A DNA stretch of 64,000 bases, taken from Prauserella_A sp040645195 (GTDB lineage: Bacteria > Actinomycetota > Actinomycetes > Mycobacteriales > Pseudonocardiaceae). Made by a program: the position numbers and the translations under genes. A model generated the notes under the pieces. It was not told the origin of the DNA. It was given only the letters and a program-made list of their open reading frames with translations, and did no database searches. Within the stretch, counting starts at the first letter, position 1, and every line of letters starts with the position of its first letter. The DNA lies in assembly GCF_040645195.1 (NCBI RefSeq), contig NZ_JBEYXW010000006.1:62001-126000 (forward strand). The letters are read 5' to 3'. This document shows positions 35,579 to 43,725 of the stretch, one piece after another.

Positions 35579-36393
35579 GTCGTTGCCAGCTCCGCCAGCA
35601 CGGCGTCGGTGAAGGCAGGCCACACCTCGGCGGCCCAGGGACCGAAGTTCCGGTCGGTCAGCGCGACACACGCGGCGCGAGCGTCCGGATCGACCCACAG
35701 GAACGTGCCCGACTGTCCGAAGTGTCCGAACGTGCGCGGAGAGCTGTTCTTGCCTGTCCAGTGTGGACTCTTGTGGTCGCGCAGTTCGAAACCGAGGCCC
35801 CAGTCGTTGGGCCGCTGGTGGCCGAAGCCCGGCAGAACACCGTCCAGTCCAGGGAAGACGACCTGCGTCGCCTGTGCCAGCGTCTCCGGTGCGATCAGCT
35901 TCGGCTGCTGCAACTCGGCGGCGAACAGCACGAGGTCATCCACAGTGGACTCCCCGCCCGCGCCGGGCGAGCCGGTGAGCCGCGTGTGAGTCATGGTCAG
36001 CGGCTGGAACAGCGCCTCGTCCTGGTAAGCGGCGAACGGGATGCCGGAATGCTCGGCGAGTGCGTCGCCGAGCTGCTCGAAACCGGCGTTGGAGTACATC
36101 CGGCGCCGACCGGGTGGCGCGAGCACCTTGTGCTCGCTGAAGCTCAGACCGGCGGCGTGCGCGAGCAGGTGCCGGATCGTCGCGCCGGGCGGGCCCGCGG
36201 GAGTGTCCAGCTCGACGACACCCTCCTCGATCGCGATCAGCGCGGTGTAGGCGGTCAGCGGCTTCGTCACCGAGGCCAGCCGGAACACCCGGTCCGTTTC
36301 ACCGTGCCGCCCGAGAACCGTGCCGTCAGTCGCCACCACTGCCGCCGCGGCGTTGTGCACCGGCCACTGCTCGATCAACCGCATGCTGTCCAT
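35575..36393 (-). CDS. Beta-lactamase-fold serine hydrolase
   Basis: 272 aa. Active-site motifs of the class C beta-lactamase/DD-peptidase fold are SVTK (Ser41, Lys44), MYSNAGF (Tyr100, Asn102) and HFGQSGTF (the third, KTG-equivalent box). RHLLAHAAGLSF is also typical. No signal peptide is seen, so it is probably a cytosolic esterase or peptidase rather than a resistance beta-lactamase. It converges on the WYL gene and both stops lie in a single CTAG. Substrate unknown. Confidence 0.87.
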   Translation of the reverse strand: MDSMRLIEQWPVHNAAAAVVATDGTVLGRHGETDRVFRLASVTKPLTAYTALIAIEEGVVELDTPAGPPGATIRHLLAHAAGLSFSEHKVLAPPGRRRMYSNAGFEQLGDALAEHSGIPFAAYQDEALFQPLTMTHTRLTGSPGAGGESTVDDLVLFAAELQQPKLIAPETLAQATQVVFPGLDGVLPGFGHQRPNDWGLGFELRDHKSPHWTGKNSSPRTFGHFGQSGTFLWVDPDARAACVALTDRNFGPWAAEVWPAFTDAVLAELATT

Positions 36394-36441
36394 GAACCCA
36401 CCCTACGAAGACAGGCACCCTTGGCGGACAGGCACCGCCCG

Positions 36442-37104
36442 TCAGCGCGGCATGCCCTTGTCGAGCAGGTCGATCACCTCGTCGTCGGTGACCTGTGCGA
36501 AGTCCGCGTACCACTGGCCGACCGCGCGGAACTCGGCCGGCTGCGCCGCGCAGAGCACCTCGTCGGCCTCGGTGCGGACCCGGGCGACCGCGGGCATCGC
36601 ACACACAGGCGAGGCGAACACCAGCCGCCGCGGACCCTCGGCGCGCAGCGCCCGCAGCGCCGCCGTCGCGGTGACACCGGTGGCGAGCCCATCGTCGATG
36701 AGGAGCACATCGCGCCCCTCGATGCGTTCGGGCTCGCGCCCGCGCTGGTAGCGCTCAACGCGGCGCTGGGCCTCCGTCCGCTCCTGTGCGCAGACGTCGT
36801 GCAGATCCGTGGGCGTGAGCCCGAGCAGGTGCATGCTGTGCTCGTCGTAGATCGCCGGCCCGTGGGCCGTCACCGCGCCGATGCCGAACTCCGGATAGCC
36901 GGGCGCGCCGATCTTGCGCGCAACCGCCACATCCAGCGGTGCGTTGAGCTCGACGGCGACCTCCGCAGCGACCGCCATGCCGCCGCGCGCGAGCCCGAGC
37001 ACCAAAGGTTCCACCCAGTCGCGCTCGCGCAGGAGCTCGGCCAGCGTCCGGCCCGCGTCGCTGCGGTCGGTGAAGACGCTGGGAGGGGTGAGGGGCCTGC
37101 GCAT
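36442..37104 (-). CDS. Phosphoribosyltransferase-domain protein
   Basis: 220 aa. The PRPP-binding loop is VLLIDDGLATGVTATAALRA (about residues 133-152). The N-terminus has VFTDRSDAGRTLAELL and LVLGLARGGMAVAAEVA, followed by VARKIGAPGYPEFGIGAV. This is the arrangement of standalone PRTases of unknown substrate that often accompany stress or dienelactone-hydrolase-type genes. Its start overlaps the stop of the small membrane-protein gene by one base, so the two are coupled. Confidence 0.85.
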   Translation of the reverse strand: MRRPLTPPSVFTDRSDAGRTLAELLRERDWVEPLVLGLARGGMAVAAEVAVELNAPLDVAVARKIGAPGYPEFGIGAVTAHGPAIYDEHSMHLLGLTPTDLHDVCAQERTEAQRRVERYQRGREPERIEGRDVLLIDDGLATGVTATAALRALRAEGPRRLVFASPVCAMPAVARVRTEADEVLCAAQPAEFRAVGQWYADFAQVTDDEVIDLLDKGMPR

Positions 37105-37391
37105 CAGCCGGGTTCACCTCGCCGCTTGCGGTGGATCACCCACCCGAGGTCGATCAGCATGACCACACCCAGCACGCACAGCACCACCGTGGCCCAGACG
37201 ATGCCGTTCACGGCGAACAGCACCGCGGCGCCCGCGCAGAGCACCACCGCGAACGCGGCCAGGATGATCCGCAGCGTCAGTGCGCTGTAGGACGGCGCCG
37301 CACCGCCGTACCCGCCGGTCGGGTCGTGGTAGTCGGGTAGACCGCGTGCGTACTCCTCCCGCGTGCGAGGCCGTTGCCGCCGTTGCTCCAT
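37104..37391 (-). CDS. Small two-helix membrane protein
   Basis: 95 aa. A polar N-terminus (RTREEYARGLPDYHDPTGGY) is followed by two membrane helices (TLRIILAAFAVVLCAGAAVL; IVWATVVLCVLGVVMLIDLG) and a short basic tail WVIHRKRRGEP. Not recognised beyond small actinobacterial membrane proteins. Translationally coupled to the downstream phosphoribosyltransferase gene by one base. Coding is supported by this coupling and the coherent membrane topology. Confidence 0.7.
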   Translation of the reverse strand: MEQRRQRPRTREEYARGLPDYHDPTGGYGGAAPSYSALTLRIILAAFAVVLCAGAAVLFAVNGIVWATVVLCVLGVVMLIDLGWVIHRKRRGEPG

Positions 37392-37419
37392 GACCGCGGA
37401 GTACCCAGTCGCCGGGCGG

Positions 37420-38628
37420 TTACCCGTCGGTCTCGGTGTCCTCCTCGCGCCCGGGGGTGCGCAGGTTCCACCTCGTGATGACCCACCGGAACAGCAGGTA
37501 GTAGACGAGCGCGTAGACCAGGCCGATCGGGATCAGCAGCCACGCCTTGCTGGCCGCCGGAGCACCGGCGTTGAGCACGAAGTCGATCGCCCCTGCCGAG
37601 AAGGAGAACCCGAGGTGGATGTCCAGCGCGTTCGCCAGGGCCAGGGACAGTCCGGTGAGCACGGCGTGGACCAGATACAGCGGCCAGGCCACGAACATGA
37701 ACGCGAACTCGATGGGCTCGGTGACGCCGGTGAGGAACGAGGTCAGCGCCGCCGACACCATGATGCCGCCGACGACCTTCTTCTGTCCCGGCCGCGCGGT
37801 CTGCCAGATCGCGAGCGCCGCAGCGGGCAGCGCGAACATGAAGATCGGGAAGAAGCCGGTCATGAAGGCACCGGCATTCGGGTCGCCCGCGAAGAAGTTG
37901 TTGATGTCGCCGCCGTCGAAGATCAGCCACACCGGGACGTTGAGCAGCTGGTGCAGGCCGAGTGGGATCAGGAGCCGGTTGAGCAGGCCGTACACGCCGC
38001 CACCGACAACGGCGTCGCTGGTCACCGCCTCGCCAAGGTGCTGCATCCCGGCGTCGATGACGGGGAAGATCAGCCCGAACACCACACCGAGCAGGAGCAG
38101 CACGACCGAGTTGATGATCGGCACGAACCGGCGCCCGCCGAAGAAAGCCAGGTACGGCGGGAGCTTGATGCGGTGGAAGCGTTGCCACAGCACGGCGGTC
38201 ACGAGACCGACCACCACGCCGGACAGCACGCTGTAGGGCCACCTGACCGGTTGCAGGTACCAGCTCTCGGAGAACCCTTCGATGTCCTCGATGGGAGCGA
38301 AGACCTGCACGACCCTGCTGAACACGATGAAGCCGACGACCGCGGCGACGCCGGTGGAGCCGTCACCCTTGCGGGCGAAACCGACAGCGATGCCGACCGC
38401 GAACAGTAACGGCAACCAGTCGAAGAGCCCGCCACCGGCGGCGGCGAGCACTTGGGCGACACCTTCGGTGGCAGACCATCTGCCGAGCATGTCGTCCTGA
38501 CCGAGCCGGAGCAGCAGCCCCGCCGCGGGCAGGGTGGCGATCGGCAGCATCAGGCTGCGGCCGAAGCGCTGCAGCCCGGCGAGTCTCCTGCCCTTGTCCT
38601 GTGCTTCCGCCGCCGTCGTTGCGCTCAT
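37420..38628 (-). CDS. PTS glucose/N-acetylglucosamine-type permease, IIC component
   Basis: Membrane channel part of a phosphotransferase system importing and phosphorylating a hexose, most likely N-acetylglucosamine; 402 aa. It begins LAGLQRFGRSLMLPIATLPA. It contains the IIC signature FLTGVTEPIEFAFMFVAWP, FDGGDINNFFAGDPNAGAFM and GLHQLLNVPVW. IIB and IIA are separate genes on the other strand. Start: the ATG at 38628 has GGAGG five bases upstream; the ATG at 38640 lies before that site. The divergent gap carries a DasR-type box, suggesting control by amino-sugar phosphates. Confidence 0.93.
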   Translation of the reverse strand: MSATTAAEAQDKGRRLAGLQRFGRSLMLPIATLPAAGLLLRLGQDDMLGRWSATEGVAQVLAAAGGGLFDWLPLLFAVGIAVGFARKGDGSTGVAAVVGFIVFSRVVQVFAPIEDIEGFSESWYLQPVRWPYSVLSGVVVGLVTAVLWQRFHRIKLPPYLAFFGGRRFVPIINSVVLLLLGVVFGLIFPVIDAGMQHLGEAVTSDAVVGGGVYGLLNRLLIPLGLHQLLNVPVWLIFDGGDINNFFAGDPNAGAFMTGFFPIFMFALPAAALAIWQTARPGQKKVVGGIMVSAALTSFLTGVTEPIEFAFMFVAWPLYLVHAVLTGLSLALANALDIHLGFSFSAGAIDFVLNAGAPAASKAWLLIPIGLVYALVYYLLFRWVITRWNLRTPGREEDTETDG

Positions 38629-38701
38629 GGGGTCCTCCATGTTCGGTGCGGGATGCGCTGGTCTGTGGTCGCTCGCGTCAGCAGGCCGGGGTTGGTACGT
38701 T

Positions 38702-38715
38702 GCGGTCTAGACCAT
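38702..38715. promoter_or_regulatory. DasR-type operator (dre site)
   Basis: GCGGTCTAGACCAT contains the perfect palindrome GGTCTAGACC (38704-38713), the core of the Streptomyces dre consensus (TGGTCTAGACCA). It lies in the 180-base gap between the divergent IIC gene and the IIB-IIA genes, where DasR binds nag PTS promoters in Streptomyces. The repressor gene itself is not in this window. Confidence 0.82.
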
Positions 38716-38808
38716 TTATTGATGGGGCAGAATGCTCCGTTACCCGACCAGGTGTCAACCACCGTTACGGGGTTCGCGCTCGGTAACCGGACGATTCAGG
38801 AGGCCGCG

Positions 38809-39045
38809 ATGGCGGACGACAGGCCGGAGAAAATCCTTGCGGCGCTGGGGGGTGCGGGCAATGTCCTCGACATCGAGGGCTGCATCACGCGGCTGCGCTG
38901 CGAGCTCGCGGACGGCTCGCTCGTCGACGAGCCCGCGCTGAAGAAAGCGGGGGCGCACGGCGTGGTGAAAGTCGGTGCCGTCGTGCAGGTGATCGTGGGG
39001 CCAGAGGCCGACACGATCGCCGGCGACATCCAGGACCTGCTGTGA
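38809..39045 (+). CDS. PTS glucose-type IIB component
   Basis: Carries phosphate from IIA to the incoming sugar via a cysteine; 78 aa. The active site is in LDIEGCITRLRCEL (Cys25), followed by HGVVKVGAVVQVIVGPEADT. CAGGAGG lies about six bases before the ATG at 38809; an open frame upstream has no support. It overlaps the IIA gene by four bases (GTGA). With IIA and the divergent IIC gene it makes a complete EII. Confidence 0.93.
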   Translation: MADDRPEKILAALGGAGNVLDIEGCITRLRCELADGSLVDEPALKKAGAHGVVKVGAVVQVIVGPEADTIAGDIQDLL

Positions 39046-39497
39046 GCCTTCCGGTCCACAGTCCGGTCGCGGGCACGACGGCGCCGATGCGGGATGTGCC
39101 GGATCCGGTGTTCGCGCAGGCCATGGTGGGGCCAGGAATCGCGGTGCAGCCCCCGGACGGGCACGCCGACGCGGTCGCGCCGATCGACGGGACCGTCGTC
39201 ACGCTGCATCCGCACGCGTTCGTGATCGCCGGTGCCGAGGGCAGGGCCGTCCTGGTCCACCTCGGCATCGACACGGTGAAGCAGCAGGGCGAGGGCTTCA
39301 CTGTGCACGTCGTCCGAGGGGAAACGGTGCGCGCGGGCCAGCCCGTCATCGGCTGGGACCCCGGCGCCGTGCGCGCCGCGGGCTACTCGCCGATCGTGCC
39401 GGTCATCGCGCTGGACGCGGTGGACGGCGTGCTGGCCGGGCTTCGCCTCGGTGCCTCCGTCGTCGTCGGCGACGTGCTGTTCACCTGGACGAGCTGA
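39042..39497 (+). CDS. crr: PTS glucose-type IIA component (Crr-like)
   Basis: Phosphocarrier that takes phosphate from HPr; 151 aa. It contains SPVAGTTAPMRDVPDPVFAQ, LHPHAFVI (His58) and VLVHLGIDTVKQQG (active-site His73). The 15-residue distance between the two His matches E. coli IIA-Glc (75 and 90). GDVLF closes the domain. GTG start in overlap with the IIB stop. It ends 14 bases from the convergent Rieske gene. ptsI and ptsH are not in the window. Confidence 0.92.
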   Translation: MSLPVHSPVAGTTAPMRDVPDPVFAQAMVGPGIAVQPPDGHADAVAPIDGTVVTLHPHAFVIAGAEGRAVLVHLGIDTVKQQGEGFTVHVVRGETVRAGQPVIGWDPGAVRAAGYSPIVPVIALDAVDGVLAGLRLGASVVVGDVLFTWTS

Positions 39498-39511
39498 CGG
39501 GACGCTCCCGG

Positions 39512-39949
39512 CTACGTGGTGACGATCTGACCGTTCTCGATCGCGACCGCGATGGCGGGCAGCGGGGTGCTGGCCGGGCCCGTCTTCACCTGCCCGGTGA
39601 ACGCGTCGAACACCGAGCGGTGACACGGGCACACCAGGTCGGCGCCCTCGGGGTTGACCTTGCAGCCCTGATGGGTGCACGCCGCGCTGAAGCACGAGAC
39701 CTCGTTCTCGGCCCGGCGCGACACGATCGCGTCCTTGCCATCGGGTGTGGTCACGGCCGTCGAGCCGCCGACCGGCACCTGATCGACCGCGGCGAGCCGT
39801 TCACCGGCCGTAACGGTGGAACCCTGGCCGTTGCCGGAGGAGGCGTCGTCGCCGCTGCATGCGCTCAGCGCGAGGGCGCCGACGGCTGCTCCGGCCGCCG
39901 CGGCGCCGGTGGTCAGGAGGGTGCGCCGGGTGTGAGATCGGGCTGTCAT
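39512..39949 (-). CDS. Rieske [2Fe-2S] lipoprotein
   Basis: 145 aa. The start reads ARSHTRRTLLTTGAAAAG, a Tat-type signal with twin Arg, followed by a lipobox ALSAC (Cys about 32), so it is probably exported folded and lipid-anchored. The mature part has the Rieske motifs CTHQGC and CPCHRSVFD (the Cys-x-His / Cys-x2-His cluster ligands). No catalytic or membrane domain is attached, unlike QcrA. The ATG at 39949 is preferred; the extension to 39985 lacks a signal context. It is divergent from the membrane protein/sigma-factor operon. Confidence 0.9.
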   Translation of the reverse strand: MTARSHTRRTLLTTGAAAAGAAVGALALSACSGDDASSGNGQGSTVTAGERLAAVDQVPVGGSTAVTTPDGKDAIVSRRAENEVSCFSAACTHQGCKVNPEGADLVCPCHRSVFDAFTGQVKTGPASTPLPAIAVAIENGQIVTT

Positions 39950-39998
39950 ACGGCAACACACGAGCCCGCCGCCTTGCGGGTTCAATCGCGGTGAACAT

Positions 39999-40026
39999 CG
40001 AACCGGAACGGGTGCTGCGCCGTGTG
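39999..40026 (+). promoter_or_regulatory. Candidate ECF-sigma promoter of the sigma/anti-sigma operon
   Basis: CGAACC (39999-40004), 16 bases, then CGTGTG (40021-40026). This resembles the TGAACC-N16-18-CGTg promoters I recall for mycobacterial SigL, about 40 bases before the ATG at 40066. Autoregulation by the ECF factor encoded two genes on would fit. Motif-based and unproven. Confidence 0.4.
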
Positions 40027-40065
40027 TGCAGGGGTAGGGACCATTCCAGGGCGGCTGGAGGAGCG

Positions 40066-40455
40066 ATGGTGGGCTGGATTCTGCGGGTGCTGGTCGCGCT
40101 GGGACTGCTCGGCTCGGCCGGGGTGCACTGGGTCGTCTGGCTCGACTGGGCCAGATACACCGCTGTGGTCGGTCCGCTGTTCCTGGTCAACGTCATCGCC
40201 GGCGTTGTCATCGCCGTTGCGGTGCTCGCCTGGCGGCACTGGCTCGCCCCGCTGGTGGCCATCGGATTCGGGGCGGCGACCCTGCTGGCGTACGTGCTCT
40301 CGCTGACCGTGGGCTTCTTCGATGTGCGGGAGCAGTTCACCACACAGGCGGAGGTCTGGGGTGTGATCACGGAGGCCGGCTGCGTGGTGTTCGGCCTGGC
40401 GCTGCTGGTGTCCTACCTAGGGCGCCCGCGCGGGAGAGCGAACACGTGTGAGTGA
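40066..40455 (+). CDS. Four-helix membrane protein upstream of an ECF sigma factor
   Basis: 129 aa with four predicted helices (WILRVLVALGLLGSAGVHWV; VVGPLFLVNVIAGVVIAVAV; LAPLVAIGFGAATLLAYVLS; EAGCVVFGLALLVSYLG) and almost no soluble part. GGAGGAG lies a few bases before the ATG at 40066. Its last eight bases overlap the sigma-factor gene, so it is co-expressed with the sigma/anti-sigma pair. Family not recognised. Possibly the membrane target or sensor partner of that system. Confidence 0.78.
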   Translation: MVGWILRVLVALGLLGSAGVHWVVWLDWARYTAVVGPLFLVNVIAGVVIAVAVLAWRHWLAPLVAIGFGAATLLAYVLSLTVGFFDVREQFTTQAEVWGVITEAGCVVFGLALLVSYLGRPRGRANTCE

Positions 40456-40960
40456 CCACAGCGAGGAGGGGCTCATGCGGGCGCTACACGATGAGCACGC
40501 GCCCGCGCTGTGGGTTTACGCACTACAGCTGACCAGTGGTAACCGGGTGCGCGCCGAGGACGTCGTGCAGGAGACCCTGCTGCGTGCGTGGCGGCACCCC
40601 AAGGTGCTCGACCAGTCGCAGCGCTCCGCGAGGGCGTGGCTGTTCACCGTGGCCCGCCGCATCGCCATCGACGAGTGGCGCTCGGCGGCCACGCGTTCGG
40701 AGATCGCCACCGACGCACCACCCGAACTGGCAGTGCCCGACGACACGGAGCGCGCCGTGCAGGGCTGGATCGTGGCCGACGCGCTCGGTGAGCTCTCCGA
40801 CCGGCACCGGGAGGTGCTGCTGCTCTGCTACTTCGAGGGCATGTCGGTCGCGGATGCGGCCGTGCGGCTCGGGATCGCCGAGGGCACCGTCAAGTCGCGT
40901 ACGCACTACGCGCTGCGTGCGCTGCGCCTCGCGCTCGAGGAAAAGGGGGTGACCCGGTGA
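40448..40960 (+). CDS. ECF RNA polymerase sigma factor (SigL/SigK-like)
   Basis: 170 aa. Region 2 is LWVYALQLTSGNRVRAEDVV then QETLLRAWRHP; region 4 is LGELSDRHREVLLLCYFEGM followed by the HTH DAAVRLGIAEGTVKSRTHYA. The opening EEGLMRALHDEHAPALWVYA resembles M. tuberculosis SigL. The GTG start overlaps the preceding gene; the end overlaps the anti-sigma gene (GTGA). It is probably held inactive by that partner and released by an envelope or redox signal. Confidence 0.92.
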   Translation: MSDHSEEGLMRALHDEHAPALWVYALQLTSGNRVRAEDVVQETLLRAWRHPKVLDQSQRSARAWLFTVARRIAIDEWRSAATRSEIATDAPPELAVPDDTERAVQGWIVADALGELSDRHREVLLLCYFEGMSVADAAVRLGIAEGTVKSRTHYALRALRLALEEKGVTR

Positions 40961-41610
40961 ACGAGACCTTCGCGACGAGCGGGGATCCGTTCGCGCACCT
41001 CGACGCCGCCTACGTTCTGGGAGCGCTGTCCCCGCAGGACCGTGCCGCGTTCGAAGACCACCTCAGCAGCTGCGCGGCCTGCGCGCATGCGGTGCGCGAG
41101 CTCGCCGGGATGCCCGGTCTGCTGGCCCAGGTCGACGTCCGCAGCCAGCTGCGGCCGGAGCCGCCGCCTGCCGGCGTGCTGCCCGCGTTGCTCGCGGGGG
41201 CGCGGCGGCACCGTCGCCGGCTGGTCACGACCGTGGCCGCGGCCGTCACCGCCGTCGCGGCGGCGGTGACGCTGGTGCTCGCTCTCGTGTTGCCGGGGAA
41301 CGAACCTCAGGGCACCGAGATGACGGCGCTCGGGCCCTACCCGGTGCGCGCCAGCGTGAGTCTCGAGCCAGCCGCCTGGGGTACGAAGGTGGCCATGTCG
41401 TGTAGCTATCGCGGGGCTCGCGGCGGCGACTACGTGCTGGTCGCGGTGCGGCGCGACGGCACGGTGCGGGAGCTCGCCAGCTGGTATGCGGTGCCGGAGG
41501 ACACCGCCGAGATGTCCGTCGGCACCCCGCTGCACCCGGACGAGATCGCGGCGCTGGAGATCCGCTTGCCCGACGGCCGAGCCCTGCTACGACTGCCTGT
41601 CTCCAGCTAG
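40957..41610 (+). CDS. Zinc-binding anti-sigma factor (RslA-like)
   Basis: 217 aa. The ZAS domain has FEDHLSSCAACAHAV, giving HxxxCxxC (His35, Cys39, Cys42), typical of redox-sensing anti-sigma factors. One membrane helix follows (about residues 90-112, VTTVAAAVTAVAAAVTLVLA). The extracytoplasmic C-terminal domain (AAWGTKVAMSCSYRGARGGD) is the RskA/RslA-like part. Translationally coupled to the sigma factor. By family knowledge, thiol oxidation or zinc loss would free the sigma factor. Confidence 0.92.
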   Translation: MNETFATSGDPFAHLDAAYVLGALSPQDRAAFEDHLSSCAACAHAVRELAGMPGLLAQVDVRSQLRPEPPPAGVLPALLAGARRHRRRLVTTVAAAVTAVAAAVTLVLALVLPGNEPQGTEMTALGPYPVRASVSLEPAAWGTKVAMSCSYRGARGGDYVLVAVRRDGTVRELASWYAVPEDTAEMSVGTPLHPDEIAALEIRLPDGRALLRLPVSS

Positions 41611-41737
41611 CCCGGGTGGCGAGGCCGGCCGGGCGCTGGTCCAACCGGGTGAGATCTGGTGGGTTCCCCGCGCGAACGGAGTTTTCGCTCCGCTTGTTTC
41701 TTGTGTTCTCGCAACGGCGACCGCGACGCTGGACAGC

Positions 41738-42406
41738 GTGTACTGGGGAGCGATCGTTGCCGTTGCCGGCCTTCTCACAGGTTGGGCCGCGAGCCGGGTG
41801 CTGAGCAGAGCGCGGCGCCCGGCTGCCGTGCCGGCTCAGTGGTGTGCGGCGGGAACGGCGACGTTGTGGGCTGTGGTGATGTGGCGATGGTCGGTGAGTG
41901 GCATGCCCGAGTGGTGGCTGCCCGTGCCGCTCGTGGTCACCGCCCTCGCGGTTCCGCTCACGCTCGCCGACCTTCGCCACCGGCGGCTGCCCGATGTGCT
42001 CACGCTGCCCGCCTATCCCCTCGCGGGCGCAGCGCTCGGCATCGCGGCGGTCACCGGGCCCGGTGGTGCGCTCGCCGCGCGGGCGATGGTCGGCGCTGTG
42101 CTGTTCGGTGCGGCCCACGCCCTGGTACACGCCGTCGCGCCGGCCGCACTGGGTGCGGGTGACGTCAAGCTGTCGGGCAGCCTCGGTGGCGTGCTCGGCG
42201 CGACGGGTTGGCAGGCCCTCGTGGTCGCCGCCGGCACGGCGGCGGTGACCACGCTGGTCCTGGCAGCCGTCGCGGCGCTGTTCCACATGCGCCGATGGCG
42301 GGAGGGGGTACCGCACGGGCCGGGCCTGCTGGCCGCCACCTGCCTGGTCGCGCTGTTCCCTGGCGGGGGACTGGAAACCGGATCGGAGGTGGGTATGGGT
42401 AGCTGA
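41738..42406 (+). CDS. Prepilin peptidase (A24 family)
   Basis: Membrane aspartyl protease cutting type IV prepilin-like signals; 222 aa with about seven helices. The two catalytic Asp are in LTLADLRHRRLPDVLTLPAY and GAGDVKLSGSLGG. No N-terminal methylase zinc domain, as in short actinobacterial forms (Rv2551c type). The start is uncertain: the GTG at 41738 is the first plausible start; the frame is open further upstream but has no conserved residues. The 127 bases before it hold nothing recognisable. No pilin genes are nearby. Confidence 0.85.
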   Translation: MYWGAIVAVAGLLTGWAASRVLSRARRPAAVPAQWCAAGTATLWAVVMWRWSVSGMPEWWLPVPLVVTALAVPLTLADLRHRRLPDVLTLPAYPLAGAALGIAAVTGPGGALAARAMVGAVLFGAAHALVHAVAPAALGAGDVKLSGSLGGVLGATGWQALVVAAGTAAVTTLVLAAVAALFHMRRWREGVPHGPGLLAATCLVALFPGGGLETGSEVGMGS

Positions 42407-42439
42407 AGCCGAGGCGGCGCCGCATGACAGGATCGATGT

Positions 42440-43633
42440 GTGTTGCGCTGGATCACCGCAGGTGAGTCACATGGCCCCGCTCTCGCCGCCATCCTCGAAG
42501 GGATGGTCGCCGGGGTCGAGATCTCGACCGCTGACCTGAGCGAGCAGCTCGCTCGCCGGCGGCTCGGCTTCGGCCGGAGCCCCCGGATGGGTTTCGAGAC
42601 CGACCGTGTCGAGTTCGTCGGCGGTGTCCGGCACGGCCGCACGCAGGGCGGGCCGATCGCGGTACAGATCGAGAACGCCGAGTGGCCCAAGTGGGACAAG
42701 GTGATGGCGGCCGACCCGGTCGACCCCGAGGAGCTGGCGGGGCTGGCGCGGAATGAACCGCTGACCCGGCCGCGCCCTGGCCACGCGGACCTGCCCGGCA
42801 TGCAGAAGTACGGCTTCGCCGAGGCCCGTCCGGTCCTGGAGAGGGCCAGCGCGCGGGAGACGGCATCCCGGACAGCGCTGGGTACCGTGGCGCGGGCGTT
42901 CCTCAGGCAGCTGCTCGGCGTCGAGGTCCTCAGCCATGTGGTGTCCATCGGCGGCGCGCAGGCGCCGGAGGGACCGTTGCCGGAATCCGGTGACCTGGCC
43001 GCGATCGATGCCAGTCCCGTGCGCGCGTTCGGCACGGCGGCGACCGAGGCGATGGTCGCCGAGGTCGATGCGGTGCGCAAGGCAGGCGACACCGTCGGCG
43101 GCGTCATCGAGGTGCTCGCATACGGGCTGCCACCGGGGCTCGGTTCTCATGTGCATTGGGACCGGCGGCTGGACGCGCGGCTGGCCGGCGTGCTGATGGG
43201 CGTGCAGGCCATGAAGGGCGTCGAAGTGGGCGATGGTTTCACCACCGCCCGCCGCTGGGGGAGCCAGGCGCACGACGAGATCGACCGCGGTGCGGGGCCG
43301 AAGGGCGTGACCCGGCGGTCCAACCGCGCCGGGGGCCTGGAGGGCGGCATCACCAACGGTGAACCACTGCGGGTCCGGGTGGCGATGAAGCCGATCTCGA
43401 CGGTGCCCCGCGCGTTGTCCACAGTGGACGTCGAGACCGGTGAGCCCGCGGTGGCGATCCATCAGCGGTCCGATGTGTGCGCGGTGCCGCGGGCCGGTGT
43501 GGTGCTCGAATCGGTCGTCGCGCTCGTGCTGGCCGATGCGGCGCTGGAGAAGTTCGGTGGCGACTCACTGGCCGAGGCCAGGCGCAATGCCGACGCCTAC
43601 CTCGCCGGCCTGGAGTCGTGGTGGCAGCGCTGA
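42440..43633 (+). CDS. aroC: Chorismate synthase
   Basis: Last common step of aromatic synthesis: 5-enolpyruvylshikimate-3-phosphate -> chorismate, needs reduced FMN; 397 aa. The N-terminus MLRWITAGESHGPALAAILE, GRSPRMGFETDRVEF, GHADLPGMQKYGF and the later SSARETAS-type segment RASARETASRTALG are diagnostic, as is GGLEGGITNGEPLRVRVAMK. GTG start, followed 92 bases later by aroK. Confidence 0.97.
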   Translation: MLRWITAGESHGPALAAILEGMVAGVEISTADLSEQLARRRLGFGRSPRMGFETDRVEFVGGVRHGRTQGGPIAVQIENAEWPKWDKVMAADPVDPEELAGLARNEPLTRPRPGHADLPGMQKYGFAEARPVLERASARETASRTALGTVARAFLRQLLGVEVLSHVVSIGGAQAPEGPLPESGDLAAIDASPVRAFGTAATEAMVAEVDAVRKAGDTVGGVIEVLAYGLPPGLGSHVHWDRRLDARLAGVLMGVQAMKGVEVGDGFTTARRWGSQAHDEIDRGAGPKGVTRRSNRAGGLEGGITNGEPLRVRVAMKPISTVPRALSTVDVETGEPAVAIHQRSDVCAVPRAGVVLESVVALVLADAALEKFGGDSLAEARRNADAYLAGLESWWQR

Positions 43634-43725
43634 CCCGTGTCACCGTCTGACGGCGCGTCCGAGCCGGGCGCCGCGGGTCCGCGAGCAGTGAGGCGCTCGA
43701 ACGGTGCCGGTGCGCGGAGGCTACC

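Noticed and set aside
35575..36393. Antibiotic-resistance beta-lactamase
   Set aside because: It has the fold motifs but no signal peptide and resembles general esterase/peptidase homologues; resistance cannot be supported.
27456..42439. Integrated phage or integrative element
   Set aside because: No integrase, transposase, attachment-site repeats or tRNA were found. Gene content is ordinary chromosomal accessory material.
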